Shown here piece by piece: positions 1 through 4,474 of a stretch of 6,572 bases of DNA. The stretch is from the NCBI GenBank assembly GCA_902493155.1, contig CABUOE010000128.1, forward strand, positions 1 through 6,572. Reading direction: 5' to 3'. Numbering within the stretch: the stretch's first letter is position 1; each line of letters starts with the position of its first letter. Origin of the DNA: an uncultured Eubacteriales bacterium (GTDB taxonomy: Bacteria; Bacillota; Clostridia; Oscillospirales; Ruminococcaceae). Both the position numbers and the translations under genes were made by a program. A model generated the notes under the pieces. The model did no database searches. It was not told the DNA's origin and saw nothing but the letters and a program-made list of their open reading frames with translations.

Positions 1-150
1 TGCGCCTTTCGGCAGAGTGAAACGGAGTACCGGCTGGCCCACGACCGCTGGCAGAAGGCCATCAGCGCCTTGAGCCGCGAGCAGCAGGGGAAAATCGTTT
101 CCAAATACTATGGCGGCAAAATGCCGCGTGTCTTGCAGGAGAAAAAGTGA
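1..150 (+). CDS. C-terminal end of an unidentified protein (partial, 5' end outside window)
   Basis: The first reading frame is open from base 1 to a TGA at 148-150 and gives the last 49 residues of a protein that starts outside the window. The fragment is hydrophilic and rich in Arg, Gln and Lys (it includes AHDRWQKAISALSREQQGK and ends LQEKK), with no membrane segment and no motif I recognise. Its stop overlaps the start of the CarD-like gene (TGATG), and the ribosome site of that gene lies inside it, so the two are almost certainly co-transcribed and translationally coupled. I cannot assign a function. The reading frame itself is supported mainly by the coupling and by the absence of stops. 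Confidence 0.6.
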   Translation, partial: CAFRQSETEYRLAHDRWQKAISALSREQQGKIVSKYYGGKMPRVLQEKK

Positions 151-674
151 TGAATTATCAGATCAACGACACTATTTTATACGGCTCCCAGGGAGTCTGC
201 AAAATTACCGGAACGGTGCAGAAAGACTTTGGCGGCTGCGTCATGGACTACTACACCTTAAAGCCGGTGTACAGCGAAAACTCAGTGATTTACGTACCCA
301 TGCACAACGAAGCGCTGCTGCACAAAATGCGGAGGGTGCTGTCTTCCGAGGAAATTTACGCCCTGATCCAGGCCATGCCCTATCAGGAAGTTTCCTGGAT
401 CGAGGACGAGAACAAACGAAAGGAAACCTGCCGGGATATTCTGTCCCGGGGCGACCGGATGGAGCTGATCCGCGCTATCAAGGCGCTCTACCTCCATCAG
501 CAGGAGCTTCAGCAAAAGGGGAGGAAGCTCCATGTGTCCGACGAGCGCTTTCTAAAAGAGGCGGAAAAGATGCTCTATGACGAGTTCGCACTGGTTTTGA
601 ACATCCGGGAGGAGGAAGTGCTCCCATTTATCATGAAACAGATCGACATCGAGGAAAAACAGTCGGTTCAATGA
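150..674 (+). CDS. CarD-family transcriptional regulator
   Basis: This 174-residue protein begins with the typical CarD/CdnL/TRCF RNA-polymerase-interacting fold: an N-terminal segment with YQINDTILYGSQGVCKITG (about residues 2-20), then a beta-rich stretch with DYYTLKPVYSENSVIYVPM (about residues 33-51). The C-terminal half (about 65-174) is helical and contains a charged segment like the CarD helical domain. CarD proteins bind the RNA polymerase beta subunit and stabilise open promoter complexes, which is family knowledge. I chose the ATG at 150 over the GTG at 147 because AGGAG at 137-141 lies 8 bases upstream and the ATG overlaps the previous TGA. It is the second gene of an operon that ends at the terminator after the small downstream gene. 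Its target genes cannot be read from the sequence. The size fits the family. Confidence 0.88.
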   Translation: MNYQINDTILYGSQGVCKITGTVQKDFGGCVMDYYTLKPVYSENSVIYVPMHNEALLHKMRRVLSSEEIYALIQAMPYQEVSWIEDENKRKETCRDILSRGDRMELIRAIKALYLHQQELQQKGRKLHVSDERFLKEAEKMLYDEFALVLNIREEEVLPFIMKQIDIEEKQSVQ

Positions 675-698
675 GCCGGCGGGAGAAAGGAATGCAAA

Positions 699-938
699 AT
701 GAAACGGATACAATCGGCCTGCTTGGAGCAGACGCTGCACTTTCAACTGAAGGAGGGCCTCGACCACGACTTTGCTGTCAGCGAGGTGCAGGCCGAATAC
801 GAGAAGTACAAGCGGCAGCTGGAGAGGGCAAAGGTTCGGTACAAAATTATCGAAGAAACGGTACAGGGCGACGGATCCATCCTCTTAAAAATCAAAAAGC
901 AGTACAATGGATACGAAGTAGGCGAGTATCTGAACTGA
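699..938 (+). CDS. Small conserved protein of unknown function, 79 aa
   Basis: This ORF starts at ATG 699, with AAGGA at 687-691 seven bases upstream, and ends with TGA at 936-938. The protein is soluble. It has a charged helical middle (AEYEKYKRQLERAKVRYKI, about residues 29-47), then a likely beta hairpin (DGSILLKIKKQYN), and ends GEYLN. It has no signal peptide, membrane segment or cysteine metal site. It resembles small uncharacterised proteins common in Clostridia, but I recall no assigned role. It begins 24 bases after the CarD-like stop and is followed at once by a terminator, so it is the last gene of that operon. An overlapping frame from 671 lacks a ribosome site and is rejected. 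Confidence 0.78.
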   Translation: MKRIQSACLEQTLHFQLKEGLDHDFAVSEVQAEYEKYKRQLERAKVRYKIIEETVQGDGSILLKIKKQYNGYEVGEYLN

Positions 939-942
939 CAAA

Positions 943-989
943 CCCCCACATGCAGGCCATAATTTACCTGTATGTGGGGGCTTTTCGTT
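943..989 (+). terminator. Rho-independent terminator of the CarD operon
   Basis: CCCCCACAT (943-951) pairs with ATGTGGGGG (972-980). The stem continues inward as GCAGG (952-956) with CCTGT (967-971), giving 14 pairs around a 10-base loop, followed by CTTTTCGTT. The one non-Watson-Crick position (952/971) is a G-U wobble only when read as plus-strand RNA, which assigns the hairpin to the plus strand. It starts 5 bases after the last stop codon. Confidence 0.9.
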
Positions 990-1122
990 AAATGTACCGG
1001 CTGAAAGGCGAGGGACTGAAACGAGGCTCAAAAACAGATGATTGTATCCAATTGTCGAAATCGTCATATGATGTGCCTTCGGGCCTATTTTTATCTTCAA
1101 TTCTTTGACAAAGGAGTAAACG

Positions 1123-1674
1123 ATGTTTATTGACCGCAACTGCCTGCAGCCCATTTCACTGATGAACCGATGGCGTAAACTTTGGCAGGAACATGTTATG
1201 TGGACCAGATCTTTTGTTATCAGCACCGCAGCCGGGCTGGGCGATCTGGACTTAGTCACCGAAAGATTGATGCAAAACCCTGGCGATATGGCCGGTGTCA
1301 TTCGCCCGTTTTACGGGGATGAAACAGCGGATATCTTTCAAAAACTGTTTACCGAGCATCTTTCCATTGCTGGCGAGCTGGTTCACGCAGCAAAAGAGGG
1401 AGATAGCACAAAAGCCGCAGCTCTGGAACAAAAATGGTATGACAATGCCGACGAAATCGCATCCTTTTTGGCTAAAATCAACCCGCATTGGAACAAAGGG
1501 CTATGGCAGACCCTTTTGCACGATCATTTAAAAATGACAAAACAAGAAGCGCTGCATCGACTCGCCGGGGAATATGCAGAAGACATCCGGATTTATGACA
1601 GCATCGAAAAAGAAGCGCTTCAGATGGCCGATTACATGACAAATGGAATACTGCGCCAATTTAAAATGCGGTAA
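1123..1674 (+). CDS. Conserved uncharacterised helical protein, 183 aa
   Basis: The ATG at 1123 has a very good ribosome site, AAGGAG at 1111-1116, six bases upstream. The product is alpha-helical throughout. Notable segments are LWQEHVMWTRSFVISTAAGL (residues 20-39), LVTERLMQNPGDMAGVIRPF (about 44-63), a helix with LFTEHLSIAGELVHAAKEGD (about 75-94), and a second similar helix with LLHDHLKMTKQEALHRLAGE (about 130-149). The paired HL-containing helices suggest an internal duplication and a helical bundle. There is no cleavable signal peptide. I recall related proteins in Clostridia and Bacilli, often left hypothetical or wrongly called acetylglutamate kinase; no kinase motif is visible here, so I do not accept that name. 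The gene appears monocistronic. The leader at 990-1122 shows no convincing consensus promoter, although TATGAT near 1067 is a possible -10. Confidence 0.8.
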   Translation: MFIDRNCLQPISLMNRWRKLWQEHVMWTRSFVISTAAGLGDLDLVTERLMQNPGDMAGVIRPFYGDETADIFQKLFTEHLSIAGELVHAAKEGDSTKAAALEQKWYDNADEIASFLAKINPHWNKGLWQTLLHDHLKMTKQEALHRLAGEYAEDIRIYDSIEKEALQMADYMTNGILRQFKMR

Positions 1675-1693
1675 CATTTTTTTATAAAAACGT

Positions 1694-1737
1694 CGGGCAA
1701 AAAGCGGCCCCAGCTTATGCTGAGGCCGCAAAGCCCG
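1694..1737 (-). terminator. Hairpin terminator, minus strand
   Basis: GCGGCCCCAGC (1704-1714) and GCTGAGGCCGC (1719-1729) form an 11-position stem with a TTAT loop. The single imperfect position (1710/1723) is a C-A mismatch on the plus strand but a G-U pair on the minus strand. On the minus strand the stem is followed directly by five T residues (1703-1699). An outer pairing, CGGGC (1694-1698) with GCCCG (1733-1737), encloses it. Both points favour termination of minus-strand transcription coming from the HEAT gene and the transposase remnant. It also separates that unit from the converging gene that ends at 1674. Confidence 0.75.
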
Positions 1738-1763
1738 TCACTCTTCGCAGGTACAATGTAGAA

Positions 1764-1869
1764 TTACCGGACAAGGATCCGCTGCTGATTGTACATCAAA
1801 ATCTTTCTCTCTTTCGGAAAATACAACATGGTATTTGCAATTTTATTTTGAATGCGATAAACTATTATC
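1764..1869 (-). pseudogene. Degenerate N-terminal remnant of an IS200/IS605-type transposase (TnpA)
   Basis: Read on the minus strand, 1869-1819 encodes DNSLSHSK, a TAA stop, then NCKYHVVF. Shifting one frame at the A/T run 1818-1821, the sequence continues to a TAA at 1764-1766 as PKERKILMYNQQRILVR. Concatenated, these match in order the well-known beginning of IS200-like TnpA proteins (SLSHTKWNCKYHIVF, then APKYRRK and an IIYNQ-type segment). The stop falls where the family usually has Trp. That is about 34 aligned codons with one nonsense change and one frameshift, and nothing of the HUH catalytic motif or the C-terminal Tyr, so it is a dead fragment. Recognition is from memory of the family rather than a search. 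Continuing the first frame instead gives a run ending VILHCTCEE with a stop at 1738, next to the terminator; I cannot exclude that this run is coding. Confidence 0.6.
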
Positions 1870-1902
1870 AAAGCCATTGATCCATTTTCTCTTCAAAGGG
1901 GA

Positions 1903-1933
1903 GATGGCAGCGCATCCGAACAGCCATGCCATC
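1903..1933 (-). repeat. Hairpin upstream of the TnpA remnant, possible IS200-type left-end structure
   Basis: GATGGCA (1903-1909) and TGCCATC (1927-1933) are a perfect 7-base inverted repeat with a 17-base loop. On the minus strand the hairpin lies between the HEAT stop codon (1969-1971) and the transposase remnant, about 34 bases before the first recognisable TnpA codon. IS200/IS605 elements carry subterminal hairpins at their left end ahead of tnpA (family knowledge), so the position is right. The sequence alone does not prove that origin. Confidence 0.4.
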
Positions 1934-1968
1934 AAATGGGGAATACATTCAAAAACGGGGAAAGAGAT

Positions 1969-2299
1969 TTAGCGACCTTCTTTGCGAAGAACGTCCAAGG
2001 CGTCCAAGAGTGCTTTTTTGATTGCATCATTATTTTCGCGCTCGAGCAGATGGCGGAGATACGTTTCTGCGTGCCGGTTCTTTAGTTGTCCAAGGGCGGT
2101 AATAACAGCAATTCTGATTTCAACATCTTCCGCCTGAAGCATTGCGATCAGAGTGTTGAAGGAATCATCTTTACCAATTTGCCCCATACCGGCGATAGCG
2201 GCCAGCTGTACTTCTTTTTCTCGGTCGTCAGCCAGCTTAATCAAATCTTTTTCTTTCCCTTTTTGGATACATTTTTTCTACTTTGTCGAGTTTTCGCAT
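1969..2299 (-). CDS. HEAT-repeat protein with an apparent frameshift near its N-terminus
   Basis: The body, 2244-1969, encodes about two HEAT-type helical repeats: KLADDREKEVQLAAIAGMGQ followed by IGKDDSFNTLIAMLQ, then EDVEIRIAVITALGQLKNRH and a helical tail. HEAT repeats are protein-binding scaffolds. That frame has only a TTG start at 2244 and no good ribosome site. A proper start lies upstream: TGGAGG (2305-2310) five bases before an ATG at 2299-2297, reading MRKLDKVEKM, but this frame stops at 2237-2239. Removing one base from the A6 run (T6 at 2272-2277 on the plus strand) or from the following A5 run joins the two into a smooth 109-residue protein (VEK, then about ten residues, then KDLIKLADD). 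The gene is therefore probably a frameshifted allele, a sequencing indel, or a slippage-expressed gene. It is divergent from the MarR gene and shares its control region. Confidence 0.72.
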
Positions 2300-2361
2300 A
2301 ACAGCCTCCATCCTTTCGACTTGATTTATTGATGAGAATGATGTAAAATAATAGCAGATAG

Positions 2362-2406
2362 TGTATAGTAATCAAATGTTTAATGTAAACTAAATGCTAC
2401 TATATA
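2362..2406. promoter_or_regulatory. Divergent overlapping promoters with a MarR-type operator dyad
   Basis: Two nested inverted repeats share one centre at 2384: outer arms TGTATAGTA (2362-2370) and TACTATATA (2398-2406), matching at 8 of 9 positions, and inner arms GTTTA (2378-2382) and TAAAC (2386-2390). On the minus strand TTTACA (2389-2384), a 16-base gap and TATACA (2367-2362) make a good promoter for the HEAT gene. On the plus strand TTTAAT (2379-2384), 16 bases and TATATA (2401-2406) make a weaker promoter for the MarR gene. The two -35 boxes overlap. MarR-family proteins usually bind such dyads and repress both directions. The regulator is inferred from position. Confidence 0.6.
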
Positions 2407-2418
2407 ACAGTATATAAC
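2401..2418 (+). repeat. Tandem 10-base repeat in the marR leader
   Basis: TATATAAC occurs at 2401-2408 and again at 2411-2418, separated by AG, so each copy could serve as a -10 region of the MarR gene. It overlaps the right arm of the main dyad. It may be a duplicated promoter element or a repressor half-site. Confidence 0.4.
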
Positions 2419-2443
2419 TACAGGACCTTCTTGTCAAGTAGTT
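2416..2443. promoter_or_regulatory. Second imperfect dyad, possible autoregulatory operator
   Basis: AACTAC (2416-2421) pairs with GTAGTT (2438-2443), and the inner triplets GAC (2424-2426) and GTC (2433-2435) are symmetric about the same centre. The site lies between the likely -10 boxes and the AGGAGG of the MarR gene, where a bound repressor would block elongation or translation. It is supported only by symmetry and position. Confidence 0.35.
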
Positions 2444-2459
2444 TTTAGGAGGTATATCA

Positions 2460-2927
2460 GTGGAATCCACAAAAATACAGGAGTTATTGTTGGGGCTGAT
2501 GCCCTGGTGGAACTATCAGATTGCAAAACCCTTTAAGCAGCTTTTGGATGAAGGAGTAAGCTTGGAAATGTACTACTGCATCCAAACGCTGCGATGGCTC
2601 GGCGGAACCATGACCATGTCTGAACTGGCCAATTGGACCAAAATGCCCAAGCAGCAGATGACAAAGATGGTAAACCGGTTGGTGGAGCAGGAGTTTGTAG
2701 AACGCATTGACGATCCCCAAGACCGGAGAATTATCAAAATTCAAATCACAGACAAGGCGTTAGAGTATATTGACCATTTTCTAAAGAATACAGCCGGATT
2801 CCATTCTTTGTTAGATCAGCTGGGAGAAGAGGAAAAAGAAAAGTTCCAACAGGCGTTGGAACTGCTGTTTGACGTATTGTCGAAGGTACCCTGTAATTTT
2901 GGCCTGCCACAATCCGGCGAAAACTAA
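2460..2927 (+). CDS. MarR-family transcriptional regulator
   Basis: This 155-residue protein has the usual MarR length and layout: N-terminal dimerisation helices (residues 1-45), a winged helix-turn-helix with LRWLGGTMTMSELANWT (44-60) and the recognition-helix segment MPKQQMTKMVNRLVEQEFVE (62-81), the wing signature DDPQDRR (84-90) with IIKIQITDKA, and C-terminal dimer helices. MarR proteins are ligand-responsive repressors that bind palindromic DNA as dimers. The start is a GTG at 2460, set by AGGAGG at 2447-2452 seven bases upstream; there is no competing ATG nearby. The gene stands alone and diverges from the HEAT-repeat gene, with symmetric sites between them, which points to autoregulation and control of that neighbour. 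The ligand is unknown. No efflux pump, the common MarR partner, lies next to it. Confidence 0.92.
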   Translation: MESTKIQELLLGLMPWWNYQIAKPFKQLLDEGVSLEMYYCIQTLRWLGGTMTMSELANWTKMPKQQMTKMVNRLVEQEFVERIDDPQDRRIIKIQITDKALEYIDHFLKNTAGFHSLLDQLGEEEKEKFQQALELLFDVLSKVPCNFGLPQSGEN

Positions 2928-2949
2928 AAAATAAGCATACCGATCAGAA

Positions 2950-2985
2950 AAGGCCACCTCTGTTAGAGGCGGCCTTCATTTTTGG
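2950..2985. terminator. Bidirectional terminator between the converging marR and aldolase genes
   Basis: AAGGCC-A-CCTCT (2950-2961) pairs with AGAGG-C-GGCCTT (2965-2976) around a GTT loop. On the plus strand it is followed by CATTTTT, 23 bases after the MarR stop. On the minus strand the odd A/C position becomes a G-U pair and the stem ends in TTTT, so it is at least as good for the aldolase transcript, which ends at 3050. Confidence 0.8.
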
Positions 2986-3049
2986 TTTGAGGAGAAGGAA
3001 TACGCTAAAAATACTTTACTTTTAAAAAACGCCGCTTTTTCCGCTAAAA

Positions 3050-4027
3050 TTAGTCGTTATCCAGCAACGATTTATAAAATTCTGCGTAATCGTGGCGGTT
3101 TTGAGTGGTAAAGTCGATGGCCTCTCTGGGATGGCGGTTCAACTGGCCGGTGAACATGTATTGGAGGTCGTACCCCCACACCACGCCTTGCTCTTTTAAG
3201 GGGAGCATGTATTTTTCGATAAAGTTTAAGAGGTTATAGAGATTGTATTTGGGATTTTTGAGAAAGCCCAGCAGCAGTTCCATCGAGCAGTTGCCTGCGC
3301 CCCGACCCATACCCTGTATCGTCGCGTCCAAATAGGAAACGCCATAGGACATCGTTTCGATGGTATTGGCAAAAGCGAGATTCTGATTGTTATGAGCGTG
3401 AAAGCCCACCTTTTTTCCCATTTTTTCTGCTGCGGCGATATAGGTTTGGGCCAAAACAGAAGCGTTTTCAGGATAGAGGGAGCCGTAGCTGTCCACCAGG
3501 TAGATGACATCTACATTGGACTGACACAGCATTTCCAGCGCTTGCTCCACCTGATCAGAATTCGCCTGTGAAATAGCCATGATATTGCAGGTGGTTTCGT
3601 ATCCCAGGCTATGAAAATGCTCAATCATCTCAATGGCCGCGGGAATTTGATGGATATAGCAGGCCACCCGAATCATGTCGATGACGCTTTCGCTCTTGGG
3701 CAGAAAATCGGTTTTAAAATCGCATCTTCCCACATCGGCCATGACGGCAATCTTCATATCCGAAATATTGTCGCCGACGATGGCCCGCAAGTCCTCCTCG
3801 TTGCAGAACTTCCACTTGCCATAGTCGCTTTCCCGAAAAAGGTTTTTGCTGGCCTTATATCCAAATTCCATATAATCGACGCCGCTTTTGATATTTACTT
3901 TGTAAAGCTCAGTGACAAATTCGTCTGTAAACTCGAAATTGTTGCAGAGCCCGCCGTCTCTTATGGTTGCGTCGAGAACTTTGATATCGTTTCTGACACC
4001 CATTAAATTTCCTTTTCTTGCTTCCAT
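3050..4027 (-). CDS. Aldolase of the DRE-TIM / HMGL-like superfamily (4-hydroxy-2-oxovalerate aldolase-like)
   Basis: This 325-residue protein is a TIM-barrel metal-dependent aldolase or acyltransferase of the HMGL-like superfamily. It has the DRE-type signature LDATIRDGG (18-26, with Arg23 and Asp24), a GVDYMEFGYK segment (49-58), the metal-binding His pair in GFHAHNNQNLA (208-218; His210 and His212), and the Gly-rich loop QGMGRGAGN (238-246). The closest named relatives are 4-hydroxy-2-oxovalerate aldolases (MhpE/BphI), which cleave a hydroxy-keto acid to pyruvate and an aldehyde. The acylating aldehyde dehydrogenase that normally partners those enzymes is absent, so the substrate is uncertain. 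The ATG at 4027 has AGGAGA seven bases upstream; an in-frame ATG nine codons in is possible, with the core motif starting soon after. The gene is monocistronic, cytoplasmic, driven by a consensus promoter, and ends at a shared terminator. The C-terminal part (after about 260) is short and helical. Confidence 0.88.
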   Translation of the reverse strand: MEARKGNLMGVRNDIKVLDATIRDGGLCNNFEFTDEFVTELYKVNIKSGVDYMEFGYKASKNLFRESDYGKWKFCNEEDLRAIVGDNISDMKIAVMADVGRCDFKTDFLPKSESVIDMIRVACYIHQIPAAIEMIEHFHSLGYETTCNIMAISQANSDQVEQALEMLCQSNVDVIYLVDSYGSLYPENASVLAQTYIAAAEKMGKKVGFHAHNNQNLAFANTIETMSYGVSYLDATIQGMGRGAGNCSMELLLGFLKNPKYNLYNLLNFIEKYMLPLKEQGVVWGYDLQYMFTGQLNRHPREAIDFTTQNRHDYAEFYKSLLDND

Positions 4028-4084
4028 TTGATCATCTCCTGTAGGGAATTAAACTTTAGGACTTTAAAGCGAATTACTGAATTC

Positions 4085-4113
4085 ATTATAGCACCGATGA
4101 AACGGTTTGTCAA
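4085..4113 (-). promoter_or_regulatory. Consensus sigma-A promoter of the aldolase gene
   Basis: On the minus strand TTGACA (4113-4108), a 17-base spacer and TATAAT (4090-4085) match the housekeeping consensus at all 12 positions. The expected transcript start is near 4078, leaving a leader of about 50 bases with no obvious riboswitch or attenuator. Strong constitutive transcription is likely unless a repressor acts. Confidence 0.9.
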
Positions 4114-4271
4114 AGGGTTTCAAGAAAAAATGCAGGGAAAATCAAAATGGCGGCTCCGCTGAAAGAAAAGGGGTGCCCAGAGCAGGCCCGGACGCTATGC
4201 GCCCGATCATTTAAAAACAAAGCGCCTCTCAGCAATTTCCGATTTAGGGGAGCCCCTGAAAAATAAGCAAA
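4114..4271. other. Gene-free spacer, nothing convincing found
   Basis: Together with the promoter and the palindromic element, this is part of the 447-base gap between the aldolase and the hexosaminidase. I see no ORF with a ribosome site, and no RNA gene. A short GGGG-AG-CCCC symmetry is at 4247-4256. Open frames across it are interrupted by or composed of repeat sequence. Confidence 0.5.
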
Positions 4272-4454
4272 ATGGAGCTGTTGCAAAATAAATTTATGAT
4301 AGGAATTTTCATAATTGCAAACAGAAATGTAGGGGCCGACGCCCACGTCGGCCCGCCTTCAGAGAAATTTTTTCTGAAAAGCGGGCCAATGTAGGCATTG
4401 GCCCCTACAACTTTGTGCATATTTTCTGGATAGGCTATTTTGCAACAGCCCCAT
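4272..4454. mobile_element. Small inverted-repeat element (MITE-like), nested
   Basis: ATGGAGCTGTTGCAAAATA (4272-4290) and its reverse complement at 4436-4454 match at 18 of 19 positions, enclosing about 145 bases without coding potential. Ends of this kind are typical of small non-autonomous elements mobilised by a transposase elsewhere. Inside it sits a second, perfectly bounded palindromic repeat (4328-4409). I see no clear target-site duplication. It lies directly downstream of the hexosaminidase stop, where its hairpins could also halt minus-strand transcription. Which transposase family the ends belong to is not determined. Confidence 0.6.
4328..4409. repeat. 82-base palindromic repeat able to fold as a three-arm cloverleaf
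   Basis: The ends TGTAGGGGCC (4328-4337) and GGCCCCTACA (4400-4409) are perfect inverted repeats. Between them are three further hairpins: GGCCGACG/CGTCGGCC (4334-4341 and 4346-4353), GCCCGC with TTCAGA (from 4351) pairing with TCTGAA and GCGGGC (to 4386), and GGCCAATG/CATTGGCC (4384-4391 and 4396-4403). The end arms and side arms share bases, so alternative folds compete. Repeats with TGTAGGGGC-type ends are dispersed in many clostridial genomes as I recall; copy number cannot be seen here. Confidence 0.75.
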
Positions 4455-4474
4455 ACTTGCCAATATGTAAACTT

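Noticed and set aside
110..580. Plus-strand ORF of 156 codons overlapping the CarD-like gene
   Set aside because: It is an Arg-rich translation with no family resemblance, and it overlaps a well-supported CarD gene with its own ribosome site.
1764..1877. Minus-strand 37-codon ORF from ATG 1877 as a small gene
   Set aside because: Part of its translation matches one frame of the TnpA remnant and it lacks a convincing ribosome site; the pseudogene reading explains more.
4110..4346. Minus-strand ORF of 78 codons between hexosaminidase and aldolase
   Set aside because: It begins inside the palindromic repeat, has no ribosome site, and runs into the aldolase promoter.
4272..4454. CRISPR array or riboswitch in the hairpin-rich gap
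   Set aside because: There are no direct repeats with unique spacers, and the aldolase promoter lies downstream of the structure, so it is not in that gene's leader.
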